A stretch of 64,000 bases of DNA from Massilia sp. Root335 (GTDB lineage: Bacteria; Pseudomonadota; Gammaproteobacteria; Burkholderiales; Burkholderiaceae_D): contig NZ_LMCY01000012.1 of NCBI RefSeq assembly GCF_001425685.1, positions 338 to 64,337 of the forward strand. Reading direction: 5' to 3'. Positions 29,550 to 38,757 of the stretch are shown piece after piece. The notes under the pieces were generated by a model. It saw only the letters and a program-made list of their open reading frames with translations. It made no database searches and had not been told where the DNA came from. A program made the translations under genes and the position numbers. The first letter of the stretch is position 1; each line of letters starts with the position of its first letter.

Positions 29550-32026
29550 TAGTCCCCCTTCAGTTGTTTGATCGCCTGCTCCTGCAGTCCGAGTCGTGTG
29601 GACAGTTCCTGGACCGCGCGGATCAGCGGCGAGATCAATTCCTCGTAACGCAAAGCCTGTTGCGAATCCTCGTTGTCGATATCACTGAGCGTCCAAAGGG
29701 CCGCGTTGTCCACGCCATGCGCAAGCAAGGCTTCACGGACTTCCTGCGCGATCAGGCCGTAGTGGCGTCGCACGCCCGACTGCGGAACCACGTCGACCTG
29801 CGGCTTCAGCGGTGTGCCGTCCTCGTCCGCGCCTTCCATCTCGTAGGTGGTCACCGCGTTGTGGCCGACCTTCAGCCGATACGACACGGGGCGCAGTGCG
29901 TTGATGAAATCAAGGCCCAGCTCGGTTGGTATGATGTCGACCTTATTGCGCGAATCCGACGACGTGATTACGCCGGTCATCGAATACACGGTAGTCCAAC
30001 GGTAGTTGTCCGTGCCGGACGCGCCGAGGCTATATGCGTTGTCGTTCGAGGGACTGGTGGTGAACAGATAGTTCGGGCCGCCGCCGCTCTGCACGATTCC
30101 GTTCGCACCGCTCGTTATGTTCACTGCATTGCTCTTGGCCCCCGCTTGAAGTAGCAGAGCCGGCGCAGTGCTCAGGCTGACGGTACCGATCGTCAAGGCT
30201 GCACGGTTCCCGTCATACAGATTGCCGACCGTTGCAACGCTCAGGAGGGTGTTGACAGAACTGACAAGGCCAGCACTGTTTACCTGGAACTCGCCGTTTG
30301 GTCCAAGGTGCACGGTGACGCCATTAATCGTGCCACCACTCAGAACGTCGGCTGATAGCGTGCCGCTCACCACCATGTTGCCGTTGATCCAGGCCGCAAT
30401 CGTCTTCCAGGTTCCGTTGTCGTAGAAGCGCGTTTCGCTGAAGTAGCTGCCATTGGTAAGCGTCATGCGGTCGCGATTGTATGGACCCGATGTGTAACCG
30501 GACGAGTAAAACAGTGAGTTCGCCGTGTTCGTGTCCGCCGGCCAGTAGTTCGCCGTGACCACCACATCGACAGTGCCACGCTGGCCGTCGGTGCCAAAGC
30601 CGTCGTTGCCGTTCTTCGCCATCAGTTGTACGACAGCCCACTCGCTCGCGGCGATGACATCGGTTGCCGTATTGGCTGCTGCGGTCGCGGTCGTGACCCA
30701 GAGATAGCCGCCACTGGAATCGGCAGGCACGTTCTGCGTCCAGCCGCCGTCCATGCCCGACGCAACGCTGGTGGCAAACACATACGTCACGGTAGCGGTA
30801 GGCTTCGCCGGGGCCACGTTGGTGGTGGTCCTGCGATACAGGTACACAGTGGCCGTGTTCAGGCCATTGATACCGTTGTTGCCGCTCTGGGCAAGCAGCA
30901 CCGGAGCCGCCCACTCGCTCGCGGCGATGTCGTCCGTGGCGGTCGTACTGCTCGCGGACGCTGCGGCGACGTACAGAGGATCCGTACCGACTGGCATCGT
31001 CTTGGACCAGCCATTGGCAAGCGTAGCGTTGGTGATGACGGCCGCGGCGAACGAATAGGTGACGGCGCCCGGGTTATCGGCCGGCGCCGCCGCCGCGCGC
31101 TTGTAGGCATACACGACGGCGTTGGATACGCCGACATCGCCGTTCTTTGCCATCAACTGGACGGCGGCCCATTCCGTCGCAGCAATCGTGTCGCTCGTCC
31201 CGCCCGCTGCCGCCGTCGCGGTCGTGACCCACAGATAGCCGCCGCCCGAGTCTGTCGGTACGCTTTGCGCCCAGCCGCCGTCCATGCCCGTCGCTGCGCT
31301 GGTGGCGAACGTGTACGTAACAGGGACGCTCGGCTTCAACGGCGCGACATTGGTGGCGGTCCTGCGGTACAGGAACACCGTTGCAGCGTTGATCCCGTTA
31401 TTCCCGCTCTGGGCGAGCAGCACCGGCGCCGCCCACTCGTTCGCCGCAATCGTGTCGTTGTCGGCGGTTCCGCTTGCCGAGCAAACGCACACATACAGCG
31501 GGTCCGCGCCTGCCGGGATCGACTTTGTCCAGCCGTTCGCCAGCGCGTCCGTGCCCGGCGTCGTGATGCGGCCTTGCGAGAACGTGAAGGTGACGACGCC
31601 CGGATTGTCGGTCGGCACGGTCGTGGCGCGCTTATAGGCCTGGGCGATCCCAGTGGACGTGCCCGGCAAGCCCTGTGTGCCATCGTAGGTCTTGAAGATC
31701 GTCTGCCTGGCTTCGTACGTTACGCCATCGCGGGTCATACTCGCGGTGACGACAACGGAGTCGACGGGCATGTCCGACAACTTAAGCACGGCCTCGTTGC
31801 CGGAGATGGTCATTACCGTCGCCGGGTTCACGGCCCAGTCGACGTTCCCGGTCATGTTCAGGACGACCGCCGACAACGTAATGGCCGCCGGCGATCCGCC
31901 GCCGCCGGCAGGGATACGGAACGAGCTCGCGCTGGCGCCGAGCAATACAGCACGATCCGCCGCAGGGTAAAAGCGGGCGCCGGCACCCGCCAGCAGCACA
32001 TCCCGATCATTCACGATCGCACTCAT
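29549..32026 (-). CDS. Tail-tip fibre protein with internal duplication and S74 chaperone domain
   Basis: 825 residues. After an N-terminal domain (about 1-125) two tandem copies of a roughly 178-residue unit (about 129-306 and 307-485) follow, each with AYKRA...DNPG, NEWAAPVLLAQSGNNGIN or SEWAAPVLLAQSGNNGIN, LYRR and GGYLWVTTATAA. A shaft with GGTINGVTVHLGPNGEF leads to a C-terminal intramolecular chaperone of the S74/endosialidase type (SSDSRNKVDIIPTELGLDFINALRPVSY, positions about 685-715) and a terminal coiled coil. S74 domains fold trimeric fibres and self-cleave at a conserved Ser; SSDSRNK fits. Start ATG overlaps the previous stop (ATGA). Confidence 0.78.
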   Translation of the reverse strand: MSAIVNDRDVLLAGAGARFYPAADRAVLLGASASSFRIPAGGGGSPAAITLSAVVLNMTGNVDWAVNPATVMTISGNEAVLKLSDMPVDSVVVTASMTRDGVTYEARQTIFKTYDGTQGLPGTSTGIAQAYKRATTVPTDNPGVVTFTFSQGRITTPGTDALANGWTKSIPAGADPLYVCVCSASGTADNDTIAANEWAAPVLLAQSGNNGINAATVFLYRRTATNVAPLKPSVPVTYTFATSAATGMDGGWAQSVPTDSGGGYLWVTTATAAAGGTSDTIAATEWAAVQLMAKNGDVGVSNAVVYAYKRAAAAPADNPGAVTYSFAAAVITNATLANGWSKTMPVGTDPLYVAAASASSTTATDDIAASEWAAPVLLAQSGNNGINGLNTATVYLYRRTTTNVAPAKPTATVTYVFATSVASGMDGGWTQNVPADSSGGYLWVTTATAAANTATDVIAASEWAVVQLMAKNGNDGFGTDGQRGTVDVVVTANYWPADTNTANSLFYSSGYTSGPYNRDRMTLTNGSYFSETRFYDNGTWKTIAAWINGNMVVSGTLSADVLSGGTINGVTVHLGPNGEFQVNSAGLVSSVNTLLSVATVGNLYDGNRAALTIGTVSLSTAPALLLQAGAKSNAVNITSGANGIVQSGGGPNYLFTTSPSNDNAYSLGASGTDNYRWTTVYSMTGVITSSDSRNKVDIIPTELGLDFINALRPVSYRLKVGHNAVTTYEMEGADEDGTPLKPQVDVVPQSGVRRHYGLIAQEVREALLAHGVDNAALWTLSDIDNEDSQQALRYEELISPLIRAVQELSTRLGLQEQAIKQLKGD
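30571..31642 (-). repeat. Tandem intragenic duplication in the S74 fibre gene
   Basis: Two units of about 535 bases, roughly 31109-31642 and 30571-31108, encode the duplicated 178-residue blocks. Each unit itself contains two related halves (an AAPVLLAQSGNNG half and a GGYLWVTT half), pointing to two rounds of duplication. Confidence 0.75.
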
Positions 32027-33492
32027 ACCAGCACCCCCACCTTGACGCGCCCCGTACCCCAGTCCGGCGCCAGCGACATCACCATGCCGCCGACGCCCTC
32101 CCGCATCCCGTAACGCGGATGCTGCAGCGTCACCGCCTGCCCCAGCTCGAGCTGCAGCAGTTCCGGCATCCCTTCGAACTCGTAGACCATGCGCGGCATC
32201 TTCCACAGGCCGAGGCGGCGCCCGCCCTCGGCATCGGCATCGACGCGGCGCAGCAGCATCGTGTCCTGCTGCACCGGCTCGGCGTCGAGACGATAGGTGG
32301 CCAGCACGCCCGCATCGCTCCGCGTGCTGGTCAGCCACTCCGTCGCGAACAGCGTCTTGTGCTCTTCCGGGATACTGGTCACGAGGCCTTCCTGCACGGT
32401 CCAGTTCTTGTCGAAGCCGAGCTTCACGGCGCCCGCCACGTCGGTGCGCGCCGTCGGCGCCAGCGTGCCCTCGGCCATGTGCTGCGGTCCGATCGCGAAG
32501 GCCGGACCGGGCGCAGGGAGCGCCACCTGGATCAGGCGCAGCTGCCCCAGGCGCGACATCACCAGCTGGGCGCCGACGCTGCCCGCCAGGTCCTGGCACG
32601 CGGTCAGGATGTTGACCCGGTCCGGCGCGTACAGCCCCACCGGTTGCGGATGGGCGGCGTCGAATGCGGCCAGGTTCGCCGCGTCGAGATCGGCCGCGGT
32701 GAAGCGGTCGCCCGCCTTGCCGTAGCCGGTCGCGAGGCGCTGCACGAGCTGCGCCACCGTATTCGCGTAGACGCCCGGCTTGTCGCCCTGCACGGATGCC
32801 GTGATCGCGCCGACGGACGCCTGGTTCAGCGTGAACCTGCCGGCCGCGTTGTCGACGCTGACCGACACCGGCACGCCGTTGTCGCGCACTTCGAAGATGC
32901 TTTCCACCGGTCCCGCGTGCACCTGGTAGGTCAGCGTGCCGGGGTCGGCGAGCAGCGGCGTCACGTTGTGCACTTCGCCGAATGCCACCGGCAGCAAGGC
33001 GTCGGCGTTCTGCGTGGCGCCGCCCAGCTTCGCTTCCGTGATCGGCGTGTTCAGGCGCTGCAGCTTGTCGCGCAGGCGCAGCGCCAGCTTGTCGGCGCCG
33101 CGCGGCGCGATGTCCGCGACGATGCCGTTGAAGATCATGCGGAAGTCGGCGCGGGCCCAGCGTGCGTCGCCGATCCAGGCCTGGAGCGGGCGGTTGGTCC
33201 AGACGTACGAGGCCCAGTCGTCGCGCTCGCCGGCGACGTTGCCGATCTCGATGTCGCCGGCCGACAGCGCGCCGTCGCCCTCGAGCGACAGCTGCTCGGT
33301 GAACAGCACGCCGACCTGCGCGATCGGCCGGTAGTGGATATTCGCCGGGACGTCGTCCGGCGCCGTGTTGTATGGCTTCGTTGCCATGTAAAGCGTGGTC
33401 TCGACGCCGGCGACTTGCGCCACCGCCTCGATCAGCACCACGCGGCGCGCGGCCGGATGCTTCAGCCACGCCACGAATTGGTCATCGGTCAT
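32023..33492 (-). CDS. Tail-tip (hub-like) phage protein
   Basis: 489 residues starting MTDDQFVAWLKHPAARRVVLIEAV. Beta-rich with no membrane segment. It resembles the tail proteins encoded directly after the tape measure gene in several proteobacterial siphophages, where hub or distal-tail functions lie, but the family name is not certain. The C-terminus (LELGQAVTLQHPRYGM...GVGGMVMSLAPDWGTGRVKVGVLV) recalls hub-protein end domains. ATGA overlap with both the tape measure gene and the S74 fibre gene. Confidence 0.68.
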   Translation of the reverse strand: MTDDQFVAWLKHPAARRVVLIEAVAQVAGVETTLYMATKPYNTAPDDVPANIHYRPIAQVGVLFTEQLSLEGDGALSAGDIEIGNVAGERDDWASYVWTNRPLQAWIGDARWARADFRMIFNGIVADIAPRGADKLALRLRDKLQRLNTPITEAKLGGATQNADALLPVAFGEVHNVTPLLADPGTLTYQVHAGPVESIFEVRDNGVPVSVSVDNAAGRFTLNQASVGAITASVQGDKPGVYANTVAQLVQRLATGYGKAGDRFTAADLDAANLAAFDAAHPQPVGLYAPDRVNILTACQDLAGSVGAQLVMSRLGQLRLIQVALPAPGPAFAIGPQHMAEGTLAPTARTDVAGAVKLGFDKNWTVQEGLVTSIPEEHKTLFATEWLTSTRSDAGVLATYRLDAEPVQQDTMLLRRVDADAEGGRRLGLWKMPRMVYEFEGMPELLQLELGQAVTLQHPRYGMREGVGGMVMSLAPDWGTGRVKVGVLV

Positions 33493-36400
33493 GTTGGCAT
33501 TACCCTCGTTTCACGTGTTTGTGCGGCGACGAGCGCCGCCCTGGCGGTCGCCTCGACGATCTTGCCGGCCGAGTTGTCCGAGACGGCCGCATTGGCCGCC
33601 ATCAGGTCCCCGGTCTGGCGCTCGGCATCGCCGCGCAGGCCGCGCACTTCGTCGCGCAGCGACTGGTTGTCGGTGCGCAGCGCCTTGATCTCGCCGACCA
33701 GCGCGTTCATGTTCGACGTGCCCAGCGCGCCGTAGTCGAGCGGCGCGGCCGGCGCCAGATAGGCCGCCGTGTCCCGCACCTGGACGTCGGCGCGGTTCCC
33801 GGACATCGTCCCGTGCCCCGCGCTCGCGTCCTGGTATTCGGCACTGCGGCCGATCGCCTGCGCGATGTCCGCGATCGAACTGCCGGCCGCCATCGCCTGC
33901 TCCCAGAACTTCAGGCCCGCCGCGTCGGGGGCACGATGCAGCATCGACTGGTAGAGCGCCGTGATCGCGCTGTCCTGCGACGCCGCCACCGTGCCCGTAC
34001 CCGCCGGGCCCATGACGCTGGCCAGGTCCCTGATCGCCTGCCCGACCGACGTGACTTCCTTCTTGACGTCGACCAGGCCGGCGACCTGCCGGTTCAGCGC
34101 GTCCAGGCTCGCCTTGCCGACGTCGACCTGCTGCTCGGCCCATTTGATCGCGTCCTCCGTCGCGGCCTGCGCATAGGCGAAGTCGCGCTGGTACTGCGCA
34201 CCCGACGCGTTGACCGCTTGCGACGCGCTCAGGAACGCGTTGTACGCATCCTGGTACTGGCCCTGGGCGTCGGCGTCGCCGGCCCGCGCCCCGCTCAGCG
34301 TCTTCTCGTACTGGGCTTTCGCCTCCAGGTACTTCTGCTGCGGCGTGAGCGTGGACAGGTTGCCCAGCAGCGCGCCGTCGTGCAGCTTGCGCAGGCTTGC
34401 CGCGAAGTTCGACATGCGGTCGGTCGTCGCCTTGATCGCGTCGGACTCGGTCTGGTAGGCCGTCGTCAGCGCGGCGCGTGCGGAGGCGATGCTGTCCGTG
34501 GCGGATTCGGTGGCGGGATGGATCTGGGCGAAGGCATTGGCCACACCGAACAAAGCTGCGGCCGCGGGCGCGCCGGCGGCACCGAGCTTCAGTTGCGCCT
34601 CGACCATCGCACGGAACTCGTCGCGGCTTGCCGGCATCGCCAGGCCGACCTTCTGCAAGACATCGGCAACCTGCTGGCTCATCAATGCAGATTTTTCACC
34701 GTCGCTGTAGAACGCGTCGTAATACGCGCCTGCGCTATTGGCAAGCGCATCGATACCTCCCGCTGCCGTCATCAATGCCGACACGGCTTCGTCGCTCATT
34801 GCACCGAATCCAACCAGGTGCTCTCCCATCACTTTCAGGGCGCTTTCCGTCTTGTTGATCATGTCGACGGTCTTGCCCATATCATCAAGTGACGGCGCAT
34901 CACCGAGCGCGTCGAGCATCTTGCCCGCCCATCCGGGCAAGCCGATCTGGTCCAGGGCGTAGCGCACCGACTTGCTGATGTCGGCCAGGTATTGCTTTTG
35001 CCCTGCCTCCCCGTCCGCGAATTCTTTCGGGGCCCAGCGCGACGTTCTCGTATCCTGCCAATCGAGGATTTTTTGCCCTCCCTTGCTGACGCTCAGGCCA
35101 CCCCAGGCGCCATCCTTGGAGGAGTCGTCAGCAAACGCAGTTGCCACCGCATAGCCGGCTTTTCCACCGAATGCCGTTGCTGTACTGTCGAGCATTGATG
35201 CGACGCTCGCAGCCACGCTGGAGACAAACTTTTCGGTATCGGTCGATATCGCCGTCTTTTCAAAGTGCAGCGATTCCGCCTGGATGATGCTGGTCGTACC
35301 GCCAGACGACGATGCCGCCCCGCCGGTATGCGGTGTGCCCGAATGGTCGATCGATTTCGCAAGCATATAGACTGCGGCAGCCCCAAGTGCGATAGGTCCG
35401 AGCGCGCCGGCTGCCATGCCGATGCCTTGCGCCCACGCGCCGTTGGCAATCATGGCGCCAGCCGCGCTCAAGCCGGCGCTCATGCCGGTGCCGGCAATGC
35501 TGTTCATGAAGCCGGTCGCAAGATAACTGCCAAAGCTGCTCGCGATACCGCTCGCCCCGACGAGCGAACTTATCCCGCTGCCGATTCCGCTGCTTGCCGC
35601 GCTTCCCGCCCCATCCGCTGCGGCGCCGCCGCCGAGGAGTGAAGTCATCCCCTGTGAAATCGGGGTCATCGCAGCATTGATCGCGCGCTGCACGACCAGC
35701 TCGTCGAAGATTTTCTTGAGCGCGGCGCCAAGCTCCTTCGCCATTGACTTGCCGCTCTCGAAACCGCGCATCATCGCATCGGTCAGCGATTTCTGGATCG
35801 ACTCAGCAGTGTGTTTCCATTCCTCTTCCGCCTTCTTGGCGGCTTCTCCGGCCTGTTTCGTCGACTCGGCCGCCGCGTCCTTGCCCGCCAGTTTGTCCTG
35901 CGCTTCGTGTAACGATTTCAAGGCGTCGATCTTGCGCTGGATGGCATCACGCTCCAGGTCCGACAGCGTCGACGATTGCCTGGACGCTTCGAGCTCGGCG
36001 ATTTGCATGTCGGTGATTGCGGCCGGCACCATCCCGTAGCTCTTGATTTTCGTGTTCAGTGCCTGCGTCTGCGCATCGATGGCGTCAATATCCCGCTTCG
36101 CCGCCGCCCCGGCGTCGGTGGTGGCCTTGTTTTCCGCCTCCTTGGCCTGCGCGCTCTCCTCCATGGCTTTTTTCGCCGCGGGTTGCTTGCCAATCAGCTC
36201 CTCGACCAACTTGACGTACTCGGCGTCGCTGAGATTCCTCGTCGTGCGCATCTTCTCGAGCAGGCTCAACTGTTGGATATAGTCGCCGTTCACACCCAGA
36301 AGTTCGGCGGTGCGCTTTGCTTCGTCGTCGCGCTCCACGTCGACGTTGCTCCTGGTTGAGGTCTTGGCGGCCGAGTTTCCCAAGTGATCCGAGGTGACCT

Positions 36401-37796
36401 TCTTCTTTGCCTTCTCGGCGGCTTGGCTTGCCGCTATTTCGCCCTGTGCAAGCTCATCGAAACTCTTATGAATCGCAGCCACTGCTTCCTGATGGGCTTT
36501 CTTGATATCCTGGGTACGTTCGGTGAACGACTTTTGCTCGGCGGCCGCCGCGCGCAATTTGGCCGCATAGGTATCGAGAGACGATGCGGTATCCGTCGCA
36601 CCGAGCAGGGAAAATCCCTTGCCCGCACCCGCGAGAAAACCGGCCAGCGCCGTCCGCATTTCGGCGATGCGATTATTCCAGGCGGAGCTGATGTACTCCC
36701 ATGCCATTTCGGCGCCGTACTTGAGATGCTCCCAGCCAGTCAGCATGACCTCGACGAACGCCAACCCCGCCAGGCGCGCTTCGACGAAGTTGTCGTACAG
36801 CCAGCTGCCGATCTCCCATCCGGCGAAGGCTGCCATCATCACGCTTCCCGCAAGCCGGACTTTCGTCAGCGAGCCTTCCGCCAGCCTTGCGGATACGCTC
36901 ATGCCGCCGAAGCTGTTTGTCAGCAGATCGGTGGTGCTCGCGCCAATCGCCATCGCCAGGCGAACGAGCAGGACTTCCTGTTCGAGAGCGGCAAACGCCG
37001 TCGTGACGGCCGCGACGATCGCCGGTCCCGCGACGAATACCGCGAAATACGCGGCGCCGATTTCGGCTGCGATTTTCAAGCCGGATACGATGGCATCCGC
37101 CTGTTCGCTGAATGCTTTCAGTGCGCCCGTTACGGCCTCGATCCCGTCCCGTGCGACCTCGCCGAGCCCCGCTTGCGACAGGCTCAGCGTAAACGCATTC
37201 CAGGCATCCTTGAGATTGCCGATCGCGCCGTCGAGCGTCGCGCTCTGGATCGCCATGGCATCGCCGAACTTGGTCTGCCCCAGCGTTTGCAAATAGGCTT
37301 CGATTTCCTTGGCATTGTTGCCGATGGTGGCCGTCGCGCCCTGGAACGTCAACGACACGCGACCACCGTTCTTCTCGGCGCTGATACCGAGTTTCTCGAG
37401 CTCTTCGAAATTGCCTTTCGCGGCGTCGGCGACCGCGTCGACCACCTTGTCCAAACTCTCGCCGAGGCCCGTCGCCGTATTGCCATACGCCCGCAACGCC
37501 TTTTCGGATGGGTCCAGCCCGGCCGTCTTCAGCTTGACGAATGCCTTGGTGGTTTCCTCCACATTGAACGGCGTGACCGCGGCCAACGCCTGCAGGCCCT
37601 TGAATGCCAGAGCCGCATCGCCGACCGATCCTGTCACAACCTTGAGTTGTGTTCTCAGCGTGTCGAATGAGCGCTGGGCATCAAAGAGTTTGGAAAGCGC
37701 CTCGAACGCCTTGCCCAGTTTCTCGACCGCCTCCGTCATTTCGGTCAGCGGTTTTATCGACGCGAGAAAGCCCGTTTCCGAGTCGCTTGTAGTCAT
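33489..37796 (-). CDS. Tail tape measure protein with a C-terminal DUF4214-like segment
   Basis: 1435 residues, the longest gene of the locus, as tape measures are. The start ATG follows TTAGGAGAAAGC. Long helical stretches (about 1-200 and 380-700), TP901-type N-terminal region (AFKGLQALAAVTPFNVEETTKAFVKL, ALDPSEKAL-like segment), hydrophobic segments near 270-300 and a Gly/Ala-rich middle (about 710-840) are visible. Near the end, about 1281-1322, LYQSMLHRAPDAAGLKFWEQ and GSSIADIAQAIGRSAEYQ match the DUF4214 pattern, followed by a coiled coil. At about 0.15 nm per residue the predicted tail is about 215 nm. Confidence 0.88.
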   Translation of the reverse strand: MTTSDSETGFLASIKPLTEMTEAVEKLGKAFEALSKLFDAQRSFDTLRTQLKVVTGSVGDAALAFKGLQALAAVTPFNVEETTKAFVKLKTAGLDPSEKALRAYGNTATGLGESLDKVVDAVADAAKGNFEELEKLGISAEKNGGRVSLTFQGATATIGNNAKEIEAYLQTLGQTKFGDAMAIQSATLDGAIGNLKDAWNAFTLSLSQAGLGEVARDGIEAVTGALKAFSEQADAIVSGLKIAAEIGAAYFAVFVAGPAIVAAVTTAFAALEQEVLLVRLAMAIGASTTDLLTNSFGGMSVSARLAEGSLTKVRLAGSVMMAAFAGWEIGSWLYDNFVEARLAGLAFVEVMLTGWEHLKYGAEMAWEYISSAWNNRIAEMRTALAGFLAGAGKGFSLLGATDTASSLDTYAAKLRAAAAEQKSFTERTQDIKKAHQEAVAAIHKSFDELAQGEIAASQAAEKAKKKVTSDHLGNSAAKTSTRSNVDVERDDEAKRTAELLGVNGDYIQQLSLLEKMRTTRNLSDAEYVKLVEELIGKQPAAKKAMEESAQAKEAENKATTDAGAAAKRDIDAIDAQTQALNTKIKSYGMVPAAITDMQIAELEASRQSSTLSDLERDAIQRKIDALKSLHEAQDKLAGKDAAAESTKQAGEAAKKAEEEWKHTAESIQKSLTDAMMRGFESGKSMAKELGAALKKIFDELVVQRAINAAMTPISQGMTSLLGGGAAADGAGSAASSGIGSGISSLVGASGIASSFGSYLATGFMNSIAGTGMSAGLSAAGAMIANGAWAQGIGMAAGALGPIALGAAAVYMLAKSIDHSGTPHTGGAASSSGGTTSIIQAESLHFEKTAISTDTEKFVSSVAASVASMLDSTATAFGGKAGYAVATAFADDSSKDGAWGGLSVSKGGQKILDWQDTRTSRWAPKEFADGEAGQKQYLADISKSVRYALDQIGLPGWAGKMLDALGDAPSLDDMGKTVDMINKTESALKVMGEHLVGFGAMSDEAVSALMTAAGGIDALANSAGAYYDAFYSDGEKSALMSQQVADVLQKVGLAMPASRDEFRAMVEAQLKLGAAGAPAAAALFGVANAFAQIHPATESATDSIASARAALTTAYQTESDAIKATTDRMSNFAASLRKLHDGALLGNLSTLTPQQKYLEAKAQYEKTLSGARAGDADAQGQYQDAYNAFLSASQAVNASGAQYQRDFAYAQAATEDAIKWAEQQVDVGKASLDALNRQVAGLVDVKKEVTSVGQAIRDLASVMGPAGTGTVAASQDSAITALYQSMLHRAPDAAGLKFWEQAMAAGSSIADIAQAIGRSAEYQDASAGHGTMSGNRADVQVRDTAAYLAPAAPLDYGALGTSNMNALVGEIKALRTDNQSLRDEVRGLRGDAERQTGDLMAANAAVSDNSAGKIVEATARAALVAAQTRETRVMPT

Positions 37797-37810
37797 GCTT
37801 TCTCCTAACG

Positions 37811-37832
37811 AAAAAGCCACCCGCAAGGTGGC
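37811..37832 (-). terminator. Intrinsic terminator before the tape measure gene
   Basis: Minus strand GCCACC-TTGCG-GGTGGC followed by five Ts, ending 15 bases before the tape measure ATG. The tape measure gene can only be reached by read-through or antitermination. Confidence 0.8.
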
Positions 37833-37896
37833 CTGAATAAAAAATGGATACCCCGCCTTGTCGCCACACGACGTCGGGCCACCGGGAACCGGCGGC

Positions 37897-38292
37897 TCAC
37901 TCACCCTTGTGCATCGCCTCCAGCGCAATCGCATCGAACACCTCGATCACGTCCAGCTCCCACGCGCTGAACTCGACGCGATGCAGGGCCTGATACGCAA
38001 GGATGTCCTGCGGCGTGACCGGCCCCGGACCGTTGACCGTCATCGACCGGCCCATGCGCCGGAACGCGTCCCAGACGGGGCGTCCCAGGCGCGGCCAGGC
38101 CACGTGCAGGCGCGGGTCGACGTCGCCCGTGCTCTGCGCGACGCGCTGCAGGTGCGCGCGCAGCGGCGCGCCGTCACCCTGCCGCGCGGCGAGCTCGTAC
38201 TCGGCGCGGCAGCACTCCGCTAGGCTTTCGCGGAGTCGGCGATAAAAAGCTCGGTCTTGTTGATGCCGGTGCGGACCTGCTGGCGGATCCAC
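37897..38292 (-). CDS. Tail assembly chaperone extension (T-like frame), made by -1 frameshift
   Basis: The frame is open upstream of 38292 as well, overlaps the end of the preceding chaperone gene, and is in the -1 frame relative to it. No convincing start codon and ribosome site exist (a GTG at 38292 only). In lambda and most siphophages the two frames just before the tape measure gene form G and G-T proteins by programmed slippage, and position, overlap and frame all match here. The product would continue as ...FYRRLRESLAECCRAEYEL after the slip. Length of the extension is about 115 residues. Confidence 0.7.
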   Translation of the reverse strand: MDPPAGPHRHQQDRAFYRRLRESLAECCRAEYELAARQGDGAPLRAHLQRVAQSTGDVDPRLHVAWPRLGRPVWDAFRRMGRSMTVNGPGPVTPQDILAYQALHRVEFSAWELDVIEVFDAIALEAMHKGE

Positions 38293-38663
38293 TGCTTCTT
38301 CGGATCGGTCAGCAGCGCGCGCACGTTGGCCGGCGTGCAGTCGAGGGGCTGGCCGGCGCGGGCGACGTTCCAGCCCAGGCAGGCGGCCACCAGGTATTCG
38401 GTTTCGTCCTCGTGGTCCTCGAGCGGGTCGGAGGCGGGCATCTTGCCGGTCGCCGCGAACTCGGCGCGCAGCTTGCGCGTGCGCGCCAGGTCGATGCGCT
38501 TGCGCGATTCGTGTTCCGGGCTGGCCAGCTCGATCCAGGTCGTGGTCGGCTCCTTGGTCTTCGGGTTCTGCAGCACCAGCTTGCCGCTCGGGACGTCGTC
38601 GAAGGCGTCGATGTCGAGGTTGGCGACGAGCTTGTTCAGCAACGGGGACGGTTGTGCGTTCAT
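38220..38663 (-). CDS. Tail assembly chaperone (G-like)
   Basis: 147 residues, acidic and helical, starting MNAQPSPLLNKLVANLDIDAFDD and containing ELASPEHESRKRIDLARTRKLRAEF and ETEYLVAACLGWNV. Such small proteins between tube and tape measure genes hold the tape measure during tail assembly. The start ATG follows AAAGAGAAACC. It ends in TAG at 38220-38222 after entering the region shared with the -1 frame. Confidence 0.75.
   Translation of the reverse strand: MNAQPSPLLNKLVANLDIDAFDDVPSGKLVLQNPKTKEPTTTWIELASPEHESRKRIDLARTRKLRAEFAATGKMPASDPLEDHEDETEYLVAACLGWNVARAGQPLDCTPANVRALLTDPKKQWIRQQVRTGINKTELFIADSAKA
38244..38248 (-). promoter_or_regulatory. Candidate -1 frameshift site (T5 run)
   Basis: On the minus strand the codons GAG CTT TTT ATC contain CTTTTTA. 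The Phe tRNA on TTT can re-pair with TTT after moving back one base, entering the T-like frame. It is the only homopolymer in the overlap, but it is not a canonical X-XXY-YYZ heptamer, so the exact slip point is tentative. Confidence 0.45.
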
Positions 38664-38678
38664 GGTTTCTCTTTCACG

Positions 38679-38755
38679 GAAAAATAAAAATAAGGATGGC
38701 CGGGCCGGCCGCCGCGCCCGCGCGGGCGACGGCGGCCGGTACCGGCCGGGGCGCG
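38679..38755 (-). terminator. GC-rich hairpin region with T-rich tail between tube and chaperone genes
   Basis: Minus strand: GGCCGCCGTCGCCCGC pairs with GCGGGCGCGGCGGCC, followed by further GGCCGGCC pairing and a T-rich run (TTATTTTTATTTTT). It separates the tube gene stop from the chaperone start by 94 bases and looks like another terminator-like structure. Confidence 0.6.
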
Positions 38756-38757
38756 GA

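Noticed and set aside
29549..33469. Single 1306-codon frame across the S74 fibre gene and the hub-like gene
   Set aside because: The upstream part is an out-of-frame Arg/Gly/Ala shadow of the 32023-33492 gene; the ATGA overlap at 32023-32026 gives the true start.
38220..38232. GCGAAAGCC before the chaperone stop as the -1 slip site
   Set aside because: Moving AAA back one base gives GAA, a first-position mismatch, and no XXXYYYZ heptamer is formed; the T5 run fits better.
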